A stretch of 64,000 bases of DNA from Geothrix sp. (GCF_020622065.1 NZ_JAHRYQ010000002.1:64867-128866), one strand, 5' to 3'. Positions 40,639 through 50,308 are shown, numbered from the stretch's first letter. A program made the numbers and translations. Notes: generated by a model not told the origin, from the letters alone.

Positions 40639-41493
40639 ATGCAGTTCGGTCCCTGGGATGTCCAGATCGTCAGCGGCGGCACCTTCCGGCTGGATGGCGG
40701 TGCCATGTTCGGCACGGTGCCGAAGGTCGTCTGGAACAAGCTCTACCCGGCCGACGAGGAGAACCAGATCCTCATGGCCACCAACTGCCTGCTGATCCGC
40801 GGCGAGGTGGACGGGAGGAAGCACATCATCCTCGTGGACAACGGCAACGGCGACAAGGAGACCGACGACTTCATGGCCCGCTTCAAGTTCGAGGGCCGGG
40901 GCGTGCTGGATGCGAACCTCGCGAAACATGGCGTGAAGCCCGCGGACATCACCCTCTGCATCCTGACCCACCTTCACTTCGACCACGCAGGCGGCAGCAC
41001 GCGCTTCGATGCGGCCGGCGGACTCGTCCCCAGTTTTCCCAACGCCCGCCATGTGGTGCAGGCGAAGGATCTCGCCGATGCGAAACACCCCCACCTGCGG
41101 GTGAAGGCCAGCTACCTGCCCCAGAACTGGGAACCCCTGGAGGCTGCGGACCTTCTCGACACCGTGGACGGCGCCGCCGAGATCCTCCCCGGCATCTCCG
41201 TGCGCCCCGCCCCCGGCCACATCGAAGGCCTGCAGAATGTGGTGATCGAGGGCGGTGGCCAGCGGCTGGTCTACCTGGCCGACCTCATCCCCACCGCCCG
41301 TCACATCCAGCCCGCCTGGGTCATGGGCTATGACCTGGATGTCGTCACCTGCGTGAACGAGCGCCAGAAGCTGCTTCAGGAAGTCGCAGGCACGGGCACC
41401 GTCTGCATCTTCGAGCACGATCCCGACTTCCCCGCCGGCACCGTCAGCCGCGATGCGAAGGGGAAGTACGCCGTGACGCCGGTGGCCCTTTAG
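40639..41493 (+). CDS. MBL-fold metallo-hydrolase
   Basis: The 284-residue protein has the metal motif THLHFDHAGG (His111, His113, Asp115, His116), a further ligand in PAPGHIEG, and Asp in YLADLIPT. There is no signal peptide. It starts eight bases after the E1 gene, so they are likely cotranscribed. Members hydrolyse thioesters, lactones or phosphoesters; the E1 context hints at a thioester or acyl substrate, but this is guesswork. Confidence 0.88.
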   Translation: MQFGPWDVQIVSGGTFRLDGGAMFGTVPKVVWNKLYPADEENQILMATNCLLIRGEVDGRKHIILVDNGNGDKETDDFMARFKFEGRGVLDANLAKHGVKPADITLCILTHLHFDHAGGSTRFDAAGGLVPSFPNARHVVQAKDLADAKHPHLRVKASYLPQNWEPLEAADLLDTVDGAAEILPGISVRPAPGHIEGLQNVVIEGGGQRLVYLADLIPTARHIQPAWVMGYDLDVVTCVNERQKLLQEVAGTGTVCIFEHDPDFPAGTVSRDAKGKYAVTPVAL

Positions 41494-41556
41494 CGGCCGG
41501 TCACCGGACTCGCACGCCGCGCCGCGCTAGACTGGAACCCTCAGTCCGGGAGTTCC

Positions 41557-41997
41557 ATGTCCTTCACCCCAGGATCCAGGCGCGGCGCCATGGCCGACAT
41601 CAACATGACGCCCCTCATCGATGTGATGCTGGTGCTGCTGATCATCTTCATGATCGCGGCGCCCATGATGACCACGGGCGTGGATGTGAAGCTGCCCGAG
41701 AGCCGCACGGGCCGCAACCTGGAGAGCGAGGCCCTCACGGTGTCCGTCACCTTCGACGGCCGCCTGCAGTTCGACAAGGCCTTCATGGCCCTGCCCGTGC
41801 TGGCCAACCAGCTGAAGGCCCGGGCCCAGAGCGGCGGCAAGCGCCCGGTGCTGGTGCGCGCCGATCACAATGTGCCCTATGGCCGCGTCATCCAGGTGGT
41901 GGACGCCATCCGGGAGGCGGGCTTCACCCAGGTGGGCTTCGTCACCGCCGCCGCGCCCGCCGTCCCGCCCCCCTCCCTCGGCACCGACGCGAAATGA
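41557..41997 (+). CDS. ExbD/TolR-family proton-channel subunit
   Basis: The 146-residue protein has one membrane helix near its N-terminus ([16 protein letters not shown]) with the channel aspartate Asp22 in MTPLIDVML, then a periplasmic domain ending [23 protein letters not shown]. ExbD/TolR works with ExbB/TolQ to energise TonB/TolA. No ExbB/TolQ gene is present nearby. A TAGACT -10-like hexamer lies at 41528-41533. It overlaps the next gene by four bases. Confidence 0.92.
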   Translation: MSFTPGSRRGAMADINMTPLIDVMLVLLIIFMIAAPMMTTGVDVKLPESRTGRNLESEALTVSVTFDGRLQFDKAFMALPVLANQLKARAQSGGKRPVLVRADHNVPYGRVIQVVDAIREAGFTQVGFVTAAAPAVPPPSLGTDAK

Positions 41998-42809
41998 GCC
42001 AGGATCTCCAGGCCTACCTCCGCAGCCGCTCCCATCTGGGCGAGCTGGGATGGTCCTCGGGGCTGGCCCTGAGCCTGGCCTTGCACCTCGCCGTGGGGGT
42101 GGCCTTCTTCTGGCCCCGGGGCGGCTCTTCGGACCAACCCGAGGAGGCCAAGGTCACCTGGGTGAACCTGCCCGCGGCCATGGGTGGCACTTCCGGCGGG
42201 TCCGACGCCATGGAGGTGGGCAAGGCCGGCGAGCGCCTGCGGCGCGTGGAGGAGGTGGCTCCCGTCCGCGACACCTCGCCTTCCGCCACGGCTCCCGACC
42301 CCTTCGCCACGAAGACCACCAAGGCCGCCGCCCGGGGCGACAGCAAGGATGCCGCCAGCCAGGGCACCGGCACCACCGCGGCCAAGGGCAAGACCGCCAC
42401 GCCCAATCCCGTGGCCGGCGCCGTGGGTTCGGGCAACGGCGCGGCCTTCGGCGCCGGCAGCGGCATCCCCGGCCTCAACCCCAGCGCCGGCGTGCAGGGG
42501 GGCGTGGGCCTCGTGGGCGGGGTGGATGGCAACTTCCCCTTCGTCTGGTATCTCCAGCAGGTCCAGGCCCGCATCACTTCCAACTGGAACCGGGTGTCGA
42601 GCACCCAGGGCCGTGTGCAGATCTACTTCCGCATCGCCCGGGACGGCAGCCTCGACCGGGTGCGCATCGAGGTGCCCAGCGGGAACGCCGCCATGGATGA
42701 AAGCGCCCGCATGGCCGTCCTCCGCGCCGCGCCGCTCCAGCGGCTGCCCGAGGGCTATGACGGCCAGTACCTCGGCGTGCGGTTCTGGTTCACCTACCTG
42801 GGAAATTGA
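41994..42809 (+). CDS. TonB/TolA-type energy transducer
   Basis: The 271-residue protein has an N-terminal membrane anchor ([18 protein letters not shown]), a long Gly/Ala/Thr/Lys low-complexity linker (about 60-170), and a C-terminal TonB/TolA-like domain ([16 protein letters not shown]..., [19 protein letters not shown]). It should cross the periplasm and be driven by ExbB/ExbD-type proteins. TolA or TonB cannot be decided; a Pal/TolB partner is not seen here. It overlaps exbD (ATGA). Confidence 0.88.
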   Translation: MSQDLQAYLRSRSHLGELGWSSGLALSLALHLAVGVAFFWPRGGSSDQPEEAKVTWVNLPAAMGGTSGGSDAMEVGKAGERLRRVEEVAPVRDTSPSATAPDPFATKTTKAAARGDSKDAASQGTGTTAAKGKTATPNPVAGAVGSGNGAAFGAGSGIPGLNPSAGVQGGVGLVGGVDGNFPFVWYLQQVQARITSNWNRVSSTQGRVQIYFRIARDGSLDRVRIEVPSGNAAMDESARMAVLRAAPLQRLPEGYDGQYLGVRFWFTYLGN

Positions 42810-42826
42810 CCGGCTACACTCACACG

Positions 42827-44035
42827 ATGCTCCCCCTCCTGCCCTTCGTGGCCGCCTACGCCCAGGTCCAGGCACCGCCCGCCTGCACGGTCGTCGTGGA
42901 ACCCAGTGAGGTCCGCCCGGGCGAGTCGGTGCTCCTCCGCTGGACCTGCCCGCAGGTACCCCGGGTGCGCCTGGAACCGGGCGGCATGATCCTGCCGGGC
43001 GGTTCGCAGGTGACCCTCCGCCCCTCGTACACCACCACCTACCGTCTTTTCGATGGATCGCCGGGAGGCGCGGAACTGGGCCACGCGGAGGTGCGCGTCA
43101 CCCCCGGGCTCCCACTGGGTGAAGCCGCCCGCATCTGCGCCTTTGATGCCAGCGCCAAAGCCGTGCTGCCGGGTGAGCCCGTGGTGCTGCGCTGGGAATG
43201 CGCGGGCAGCGCCAAGGTGCGCCTCGAACCCGGCGGCATGGAGCTGGACGGCAAGAGCGAAGTGACCGTCACGCCCCTGGAGAGTACGCGCTACACCATC
43301 ACCGCCAACAACGCCGCTGGGGGCCAGAGCCGTACGGTGGAGGTGGCGGTGCTGGGGCACCAGGCCCTTGCCATCGCCAAAACCCCCACCGCCACGGTTT
43401 GCAGCTTCGATGCCAGCCGCACCATGGTGAAACCCGGCGAGCAGGTGGACCTGCGCTGGATCTGCCAGGGGGACGCCAAGGTGCGCCTGGAGCCCGGGGG
43501 TCTGGAGCTGGACGGCCAGTCCAGCATCGCCGTGGTCCCGGAGAAGACCACCGTCTACACCCTGAGCGTGAGCAACCTCATGGGCGGGTCCTCCCGCAGC
43601 GTCGAAGTCCGCGTGGAGGCGCCCCGCCGGGTGCTCACGGAAAAGGACCTGGCGGATCCGGAAGAGGCGATCAAGCCGCTGGACCGCATGGACCTGCCCG
43701 AAGCCCTGCACCGCGGCGCGGCGCTGCGCAGCGCCGCGCCAGCAGGTTCCTGGACCCTCCGGCTCGTGGTCTCCGGCCATGCGCCGGGCCTCAAACAGGT
43801 CGCCCGGGCCGCAGGCCCCAAGGCGCCGGAGGTCATCGTGCTGCCCTATGTCCGCCCGGATGGCTTCCGCTGGTGGCAGGCCTGCTACGGCGTCTTCCCC
43901 ACCCGCGCCGCCGCCCAGAAGGCCTGGCACGGCGCCCCGGCCGCCCTGAAGAAGGCGTTCCGGGATGCCCTGCCGCTGCGCCTCCAGAAGCTTCCGGGAG
44001 TTCCGGAGGCGGCAGCAGAATCGGGAGCGCCTTAG
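42827..44035 (+). CDS. Secreted protein with three Cys-paired Ig-like repeats and a SPOR-like domain
   Basis: A short signal peptide (MLPLLPFVAAYAQ) leads into three tandem repeats of about 70-85 residues. Each opens with a cysteine and has a second cysteine 21 residues later (Cys20/41, 104/125, 192/213; LRWxC), then the shared string VRLEPGG and a TxYxL/I strand. The C-terminal segment (about 308-395: GSWTLRLVVSGH, WWQACYGVFPTRAAAQKAW) looks like a SPOR peptidoglycan-binding domain. Start ATG at 42827 was chosen for the signal peptide; a TTG at 42806 overlaps the previous gene. Context suggests a cell-wall-bound partner of the TonB/Tol-like pair. Confidence 0.75.
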   Translation: MLPLLPFVAAYAQVQAPPACTVVVEPSEVRPGESVLLRWTCPQVPRVRLEPGGMILPGGSQVTLRPSYTTTYRLFDGSPGGAELGHAEVRVTPGLPLGEAARICAFDASAKAVLPGEPVVLRWECAGSAKVRLEPGGMELDGKSEVTVTPLESTRYTITANNAAGGQSRTVEVAVLGHQALAIAKTPTATVCSFDASRTMVKPGEQVDLRWICQGDAKVRLEPGGLELDGQSSIAVVPEKTTVYTLSVSNLMGGSSRSVEVRVEAPRRVLTEKDLADPEEAIKPLDRMDLPEALHRGAALRSAAPAGSWTLRLVVSGHAPGLKQVARAAGPKAPEVIVLPYVRPDGFRWWQACYGVFPTRAAAQKAWHGAPAALKKAFRDALPLRLQKLPGVPEAAAESGAP

Positions 44036-44766
44036 AGCCGCACGCCCAGCGTGATCCGCACATCCCGGCTCGGCCGGACCTGCGCCAGGTAGGCCTCACT
44101 CATCCGCCAGTCGTTCGGTCCTGGATTCACGGCGGGGATCGACGAGCCGAAGCCCGTTCCCAGGGAGATCTTCTGGAAGGACCGGAAGCCTCCCTGGTCC
44201 TGGGTGAGCGTGTAGCTGACGGCGACGAGCATGTCCCGGTAGTTGTGGCTGACGGAGTACTGGTCGTAGGTGAAGGTGCCGTTGACCTGGGTCTGGCGCC
44301 GCCCCGTGATGCTCATGTCGTGGGAGCGCGATCCCAGGCTCAGGCCGACCTCACCGACGGGCAGCTGCCGGGTCACGGTCACGCCCAGCAGCGTGGACTT
44401 GTAGTCCGCAGAGCCGTTGTAGGTCTCGCGGAGGGTGGAGCCGACCGCGTAGTTCTCACCGGAATGGTAGAGCGATGGGTGGGACAACCCTTCCGAATAC
44501 TGGCCTTGGAGCCACAGCCCCCAGAGGCCGCGGCGGGCCACCTGATAGCCCACATGCACACCGCCCTGGTACCACAGGCCCGTGAACCGGCTGGTGACCA
44601 CCGTGTAGGGCATCACGGGGAAGTTCCCGTTGCTGCTGATGGTCCCCTTCGATTCCTGCCCGATGGCAAAGGAGCCGCCCAGCTCCCATTCCCCGGCCTG
44701 GGCGCTGATGCCCACGCAAACCAGCGGCATGAGGACCCTCAACAGCCGCCGCACCTTGATTTCCAT
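44032..44766 (-). CDS. Outer-membrane beta-barrel-like protein
   Basis: The 244-residue protein has a signal peptide (LRVLMPLVCVGISAQA) and then alternating amphipathic strands rich in Gly, Tyr and Trp (GLWYQGGVHVGYQVARRGLWGLWLQ), ending VRITLGVRL. It resembles the protein at 27454-28068 in style. It converges on the Ig-repeat gene with a 4-base overlap. AGGA lies about seven bases before the ATG. The 208 bases upstream (44767-44974) contain no gene that I can support. Confidence 0.7.
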   Translation of the reverse strand: MEIKVRRLLRVLMPLVCVGISAQAGEWELGGSFAIGQESKGTISSNGNFPVMPYTVVTSRFTGLWYQGGVHVGYQVARRGLWGLWLQGQYSEGLSHPSLYHSGENYAVGSTLRETYNGSADYKSTLLGVTVTRQLPVGEVGLSLGSRSHDMSITGRRQTQVNGTFTYDQYSVSHNYRDMLVAVSYTLTQDQGGFRSFQKISLGTGFGSSIPAVNPGPNDWRMSEAYLAQVRPSRDVRITLGVRL

Positions 44767-44974
44767 AATCCCATCCTGATCGAAGCGGGCCTGGGCGCAG
44801 GGATACCCGGGCATCCGAGGAGCCGTCTGCGCCGAAACAGCGCCTGCGGCGGACATACCGACCCCACCAGATGGCTCCACGGGAAGTCCTGCCGGGCGGC
44901 CGAAGGAAAAGCTCCCTAGACTCTGTCCGGTCGCCCGGAGCCGGTCAACCCTGCCTTCCCGGGCCGGCCCGCGG

Positions 44975-45490
44975 TCAGCCCCGGGTGACCTCGATCTCGA
45001 AGGCCTCACCGCTCATGTTTGCGTCCAGGGTGTCCACGATGAAGTAGAGGGTGCGGGTCTCACGGCTGGGGTTCTGGTAGGTGGCCTGGGGTTCGCCGGA
45101 ATGGATCCGGTTCTGGAGCAGGCCCTGTTCATCGCGGCCCCACGCGTTCACGGCCAGGACCCGGAACCAGGCCTTCCGGCCTTCCACCACATGGACCTTC
45201 ACCTTCCCGCCCGCGGGCACCTCGATGGCATAGGCCCGCCATCCGCTGACATCCGGAATCTTGTCCTTCACTCGGACACTGCCCGCCGGAAGCTGGAGGG
45301 CGGAGAGGGAAGGCCCCCGGCGGGCGGACCGGCGTGCCTCGCCCAGGAGGCTGGAGTCCGCCCCGGCATCCGGCACCTGGGGCGTCATGGGCCCCCGCGG
45401 GGCCTGGGGAAGGTCCTTGGCCTCCACCACGGGGAGGGGGGCCGAGACCTGAATCAGCAAGGCAGGAATCAGCAGCATGGAAGGAATCAT
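44975..45490 (-). CDS. Secreted protein, unknown function
   Basis: The 171-residue protein starts MIPSMLLIPALLIQVSAPL, a likely signal peptide, with GGAGG five bases before ATG 45490. The C-terminal 110 residues look beta-rich (VPAGGKVKVHVVEGRKAWFRVLAVNAWG, TRTLYFIVDTLDANMSGEAFEIEV), like a carbohydrate-binding or pre-peptidase-type sandwich. No catalytic motif. It follows lpxB on the same strand after 79 bases. Confidence 0.7.
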   Translation of the reverse strand: MIPSMLLIPALLIQVSAPLPVVEAKDLPQAPRGPMTPQVPDAGADSSLLGEARRSARRGPSLSALQLPAGSVRVKDKIPDVSGWRAYAIEVPAGGKVKVHVVEGRKAWFRVLAVNAWGRDEQGLLQNRIHSGEPQATYQNPSRETRTLYFIVDTLDANMSGEAFEIEVTRG

Positions 45491-45569
45491 GGGCACCTCC
45501 GCTCATCAGATGCCGCCAAGGGGGAGCAAGGTTCGGGAGGGCGGAGCTCCGCCATGGAACCGATTCGCC

Positions 45570-46697
45570 TCAGAGCTTCCCTAGCAGGTCCTCGGCCACG
45601 CGCGCCGCGGCGCCAGGTTCGCCGAGATGCCCCCGCACTTCCCCCAGCTCGGCTCGAAGGCGCCGGGCCGTCTCGGGCTCCAGCAGCCGGGCCAGCTCCC
45701 GGCCGAGCCGCTCGGGATTGACCTCGTCCTGCAGCAGTTCCCGGGCCACCTCGCGCCGCGCCACCACATTGGCCAGACCGAAGTGGGGGACCTTCACGAT
45801 GCGCCGGGCCATCTGGTAGGTGAGCGCGTTCAGCTTGTAGACGATGGCGAAGGGGGTGCCCAGCAGGGCGGTCTCCAGGGTGGCGGTACCCGAGGCCACC
45901 AGGGCCGCATCCGCATGGGCCCGGGCCGCGTAGGTGCGGCCCTCCACCAGCGTCACGGGGGCGGCCTTCAGGTGGGCCCGCACGAAGGCCGGATCCAGGG
46001 TGGGGGCCACGGGGAGCACCCACTGCACCTCGGGCCGGGCGGTCCGCCACTGCTCCGCCAGCTCGGCCATGGGCGGCAGCAGATGCTGGATCTCGCCCGT
46101 GCGACTGCCCGGCAGCAGCGCCACCAGGGGCCGGGCCGGGTCGAGGCCCGCTTCCGCAAAGAAGGTGGCGCGGTCGCACTCGGGCTTCACCACCTCCACC
46201 AGGGGGTGCCCCACGAAGCAGGCCTCCACCGGATAGCCCCTGAACAGCTCCGGCTCGAAATCGAAGAGGCAGTAGAGCGTATCCAGGGTACGACCCAGCT
46301 CCGGGATGCGGCCCTTCTTCCAGGCCCACACCTGGGGGCACACATACTGGTGCAGCTTCACGCCGGGCAGCTGCCTGCGCAGGGCCTTGGCCAGCCGCAG
46401 GTTGAAGCCGGGGTAGTCGATGAGCAGCGCCCCGGCGATGCCCTCTTCCGCCGCGGCAGCCAGGATCTGCTTGAAGAGCCGGTTCAGGCGCGGCAGGTGC
46501 TTGATCACCTCCACGAAGCCCACCACGGCCAGGTCCTTCACATCCGCCAGCTTGCGATCCAGGAAGGGGGTCATGCGCGGGCCGCCCACGCCGATGATCC
46601 GCAGGTCCGGGCGCCGGGCCTTCAATTCGCGGAGCAGCTCCGCGCCGTGCAGATCGCCGGAGTCCTCTCCGGCGATGACCAGCAGGGTCTGCGTCAT
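45570..46697 (-). CDS. lpxB: Lipid-A-disaccharide synthase LpxB
   Basis: LpxB (GT19) joins UDP-2,3-diacylglucosamine and lipid X into the lipid A disaccharide at the inner membrane. The 375-residue protein has AGEDSGDLHGAELLRELK, IDYPGFNLRLAKALR, YVCPQVWAWKKGRI, LPGSRTGEI and VASGTATLETALLG. This marks the organism as an LPS producer. It overlaps the upstream gene by four bases. Confidence 0.96.
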   Translation of the reverse strand: MTQTLLVIAGEDSGDLHGAELLRELKARRPDLRIIGVGGPRMTPFLDRKLADVKDLAVVGFVEVIKHLPRLNRLFKQILAAAAEEGIAGALLIDYPGFNLRLAKALRRQLPGVKLHQYVCPQVWAWKKGRIPELGRTLDTLYCLFDFEPELFRGYPVEACFVGHPLVEVVKPECDRATFFAEAGLDPARPLVALLPGSRTGEIQHLLPPMAELAEQWRTARPEVQWVLPVAPTLDPAFVRAHLKAAPVTLVEGRTYAARAHADAALVASGTATLETALLGTPFAIVYKLNALTYQMARRIVKVPHFGLANVVARREVARELLQDEVNPERLGRELARLLEPETARRLRAELGEVRGHLGEPGAAARVAEDLLGKL

Positions 46698-47398
46698 GAA
46701 TGGCCCCCCACGCCATCGCCATCCGGCCCCGGCAGGAGGTGCCTGCCGAATACCACGCTGTCGTCCGGCACCACCGGCCGGCCCAGGGCCGTGGCGGGCA
46801 TCTCCGCAGGGAACAGCACGGGCGGATGGGCCGCCTCCAGCACCGCCGCCTGGGTCTGGAAGACGCCAGGATCCACCGCAGGCAGGGCCATGTCCCAACG
46901 GTAGCCGAGCCGCTGCAGCGGGCGCAGGTCCGAACCGGGCCCGCAGACGCCGCACCAGAGGCGGTCCGCCAGCAGCTCGGCATCGGTGGTGCCCGGATGC
47001 CAGCAGAAACCCACCGCCTCGGCCCGGGCCTGCCGCAGCAGGTCCACCAGCGCGGCCTCGGCGCCTGCCTCGATCTTCAGGGCCAGCTTCGGTCCCCGCC
47101 CGGAGGTGGCCTCCAGGAGGGATTCCAGGTGGCCGAGGATCCGGAAGCCCGCCTCGCGGGTCTCCGGTCGGCTCACGGGAAGGGCGAGGAAATCCGGGCC
47201 CAGGCCATGACGCAGCACCTCCAGGGCCTCCTCCACCGGGGACCGGCCCGGCAGATGCACGACATGCACGGCAGCCCCCCGGCGCACGGCCGGGGCCCAC
47301 GCTGCGTGGAGGGCGCCGTCCCAATCCAGGGCCACCGGCCCCATGGGAACCCAGCGCGCGGGATCAAGGCTGGACGAAATCAGGGGCACGAACCGCAT
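46694..47398 (-). CDS. Conserved hypothetical protein upstream of lpxB
   Basis: The 234-residue protein overlaps lpxB (ATGA), so it is translated with it. Alternating hydrophobic strands and helices (HVVHLPGRSPVEEALEVL, LALKIEAGAEAALVDLL, VGFCWHPGTTDAELLADRLW) suggest an alpha/beta or TIM-barrel fold. I do not recognise the family. Start ATG 47398 has no clear ribosome site, so the start is uncertain. LpxI or LpxH could be expected at such a spot, but their motifs are absent. Confidence 0.65.
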   Translation of the reverse strand: MRFVPLISSSLDPARWVPMGPVALDWDGALHAAWAPAVRRGAAVHVVHLPGRSPVEEALEVLRHGLGPDFLALPVSRPETREAGFRILGHLESLLEATSGRGPKLALKIEAGAEAALVDLLRQARAEAVGFCWHPGTTDAELLADRLWCGVCGPGSDLRPLQRLGYRWDMALPAVDPGVFQTQAAVLEAAHPPVLFPAEMPATALGRPVVPDDSVVFGRHLLPGPDGDGVGGHS

Positions 47399-47426
47399 GG
47401 GTTTATCATGGAGCAACGGAGGCGCC

Positions 47427-47789
47427 ATGGGCCGCATTTTCACCTTGGATGAAGCGCGGGCCCTGATGCCCCAGGTGAAGGCCATCACAGAACCTGTCTA
47501 CACACTGGCTGCGAGTCTGGCCGAGGAATTGAGCCAGGCGGAGGACGCCAAGGACGAGGCACGGTCCGAGGCCCTGCGCGAGCGGCTCCAGGTCCTCGTG
47601 CAAAGCTGGCAGCAGAGCATGCAGGACCTCGAGGCCGAAGTGAAGGGCCTCTGGCTGGTCGATTTCGATTCCGGCGACGGCTACTGGTGCTGGGCCTACC
47701 CCGAAGAAGCCCTCGACCACTGGCACAGCTATGAAGGCGGCTTCCGCTCCCGCGTGCCCGTGGATCAGCGGCCGGGCGTGCAGGCCTAG
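47427..47789 (+). CDS. DUF2203 family protein
   Basis: The 120-residue protein has the DUF2203 pattern: N-terminal RIFTLDEARALMPQVK, a long central helix, and the C-terminal GYWCWAYPEEALDHWHSYEGGFRSR block. Function unknown. ACGGAGG lies four bases before ATG 47427. The next gene (alkyltransferase-like) begins five bases after its stop. Confidence 0.88.
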   Translation: MGRIFTLDEARALMPQVKAITEPVYTLAASLAEELSQAEDAKDEARSEALRERLQVLVQSWQQSMQDLEAEVKGLWLVDFDSGDGYWCWAYPEEALDHWHSYEGGFRSRVPVDQRPGVQA

Positions 47790-47793
47790 CCCG

Positions 47794-48243
47794 ATGCCGA
47801 GGCCGAAGCCTGCGAAGCGTCTCGAGCCGCCCGCGCCGACGCGGGACTTCCGCGCCGCGGTCCTGGCCGTGGTGGCGCAGATTCCGGAGGGGCACCTCGC
47901 CTCCTACGGCCAGGTGGCGCTGCTGGCGGGTTTCCCCCAGCGCCCGCGCCAGGTGGGCATGGTGCTGTCGGGCCTTCCGGAAAACACGGACCTGCCCTGG
48001 CACCGCGTGGTGAACACCCGGGGCTATGTCCCCAGCCGGGGCCGCTGGTGGGGGGCCTTCGAGCAAATCGGGCGCCTGCGCGACGAAGGCATCGAAGTCG
48101 ATGACCAAGGCAACCTCGACCTCGAGGCCCATCGGTGGAGCGGCGAGCCTCCGCCCCCCAGACGCTCCAGGCGAAGCGCCACGGCCGCACCGGCCGCCGG
48201 AAAGGCCGCCCGACCAATCCCGAGGACCCGGAAGAAGGGGTGA
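47794..48243 (+). CDS. Alkyltransferase-like (ATL) protein
   Basis: The 149-residue protein matches the C-terminal domain of O6-alkylguanine-DNA alkyltransferases (IPEGHLASYGQVALLAG, RQVGMVLSG). The acceptor cysteine of PCHRV is replaced by Trp69 (PWHRVVNTRGYV). ATL proteins bind alkylated guanine without repair and hand it to nucleotide excision repair. The C-terminal 30 residues form a basic Pro/Arg tail not found in the core family. Confidence 0.9.
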   Translation: MPRPKPAKRLEPPAPTRDFRAAVLAVVAQIPEGHLASYGQVALLAGFPQRPRQVGMVLSGLPENTDLPWHRVVNTRGYVPSRGRWWGAFEQIGRLRDEGIEVDDQGNLDLEAHRWSGEPPPPRRSRRSATAAPAAGKAARPIPRTRKKG

Positions 48244-48334
48244 GGCCCACCCCCCCGCCTTTCACGAAGGTTCCTTTCCGCCCACCCTGCCGGGGCCGAG
48301 ATCGCTCAGGTACACTGGTGTCTGCGGAGGGGCC

Positions 48335-48570
48335 ATGAAGGTTCGCGTGTCGGTGCAGTTGAAGCCCGGAATCCTGGATCCCCAGGGCAAGGCGGTGGAG
48401 CAGGGCCTGCATGGCTTCGGCTTCGCGGTGGACCATGTGCGCATCGGCCGCCTCATCGAGATGGAGGTCCCGGGCACGGATCCCGCCGAGGTGAAGGCCA
48501 AGGCCCTGGCCATGTGCGACAAGCTGCTGGTCAACCCGGTGATGGAGAAAGCCTCCATCGAGGTGGTCTG

Positions 48571-48571
<1 letters not shown>
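48335..48571 (+). CDS. purS: Phosphoribosylformylglycinamidine synthase subunit PurS
   Basis: The 78-residue protein has the PurS pattern VSVQLKPGILDPQGKAVEQGLHGFG and KALAMCDKLLVNPVMEKASIEVV. It bridges PurL and PurQ in the FGAM synthase complex. A TACACT -10-like hexamer is at 48311-48316 and GGAGG is seven bases before the ATG. Its stop overlaps the purQ start (TGATG). Confidence 0.95.
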
Positions 48572-49269
<698 letters not shown>

Positions 49270-49342
49270 GTCAAGGCCTGAGCCAGATGGGATCGACCCT
49301 CGGGGCCCGGAAAAGGCCCTTGGCAGAGCCTTGTGAAAATTC

Positions 49343-49397
49343 CATGCCCAACAAAATCTTTTCCTGTCATCCTTCCTGGGACGCCCCGGTGGGCATG
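49343..49397 (+). terminator. Possible terminator or leader structure after purQ
   Basis: CATGCCCA (49343-49350) pairs with TGGGCATG (49390-49397), followed directly by TCTTTTTATT. The 39-base loop is large, so this could instead be a leader element of the AraC-type gene that begins at 49416. Confidence 0.4.
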
Positions 49398-49415
49398 TCT
49401 TTTTATTCCTGAGCC

Positions 49416-50273
49416 ATGAGCGAAACTGAAACCAAAAACCTTCAGACCTACACCAGCGGCCCCCTTCGCCTGGCCGTTCTCAAGCGCGACCCGGTGCCCG
49501 CCAAGCTGCTGCCGGCGCGGGAAGCCTGGACGCTGTTGCAGCCCACCCATGCGGTGCGCGTCTGCACCAGCGAAGACCGCGAAGAGGGGGTGATCCGTTC
49601 CGGCGACCTGGCCCTCCTGCTCCCGGGGTTCGGTCACACGCTGAAGCGTCACCACGCCAATGCGCCCTTCGGCTTCACGGCCCTGTTCCTGGAAGGCCCC
49701 TTCCCGGAGCCCCTGCTCTCCTCGCTGCAGAACCCGCCGCGGAAATGGCAGGAATCCAGCTTCGCCGTGCTGCGGAGCCTCAGCCTCAAGCAGCTGTTCA
49801 GCATCTTCACGCAGGAACTGGCCAACCCCGACGGCGTGCAGCTCATGACCCGCGAGCTGTTCCTCATCCTGCTGGGTGCCGAGCTCTCCCGCCTGACGGA
49901 AAAAGAGGACCGGGGCCGCTTCCCCTACCGCCTGAACCGCTCGACCCTGCAGCTGGTGCTGGACCACATGGAAGTCCACATCGGCGCGAAGAACAGCGTG
50001 CCTGAGCTGGCCACCATGGCCCGCTGCACGCCGGACCACTTCATCCGCCTCTTCCGCGAGGCCACCAGCACCACGCCCCACCAGTACCTCATCGAGCGCC
50101 GTCTCCAGCGCGCCGTCACCCTGCTGGCCAACGGCGAGCGTCCCAGCGATGTGGCGAAGATCCTCGGTTTCTACGATGCCAGCGCCTTCACCCGCGCCTT
50201 CAAGCGCCGCTTCGGCGTGCCCCCCAGCGAATACGCGCAGGAAGCCTACGACCGGCAGTTCCCGAAGAAGTAG
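49416..50273 (+). CDS. AraC-family transcriptional regulator
   Basis: The 285-residue protein has a cupin-like N-terminal sensor region and a C-terminal double helix-turn-helix (about 180-278: NSVPELATMARCTPDHFIRLFREAT, ERPSDVAKILGFYDASAFTRAFKRRFGVPPSEY). The ligand is unknown. The neighbours are purQ and, convergent to it, a Lys/Ala-rich exported protein; no obvious target gene is adjacent. Confidence 0.92.
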   Translation: MSETETKNLQTYTSGPLRLAVLKRDPVPAKLLPAREAWTLLQPTHAVRVCTSEDREEGVIRSGDLALLLPGFGHTLKRHHANAPFGFTALFLEGPFPEPLLSSLQNPPRKWQESSFAVLRSLSLKQLFSIFTQELANPDGVQLMTRELFLILLGAELSRLTEKEDRGRFPYRLNRSTLQLVLDHMEVHIGAKNSVPELATMARCTPDHFIRLFREATSTTPHQYLIERRLQRAVTLLANGERPSDVAKILGFYDASAFTRAFKRRFGVPPSEYAQEAYDRQFPKK

Positions 50274-50308
50274 GCCGTCAGGAGCCCACTCTGGAGGGTC
50301 CATGCAAA

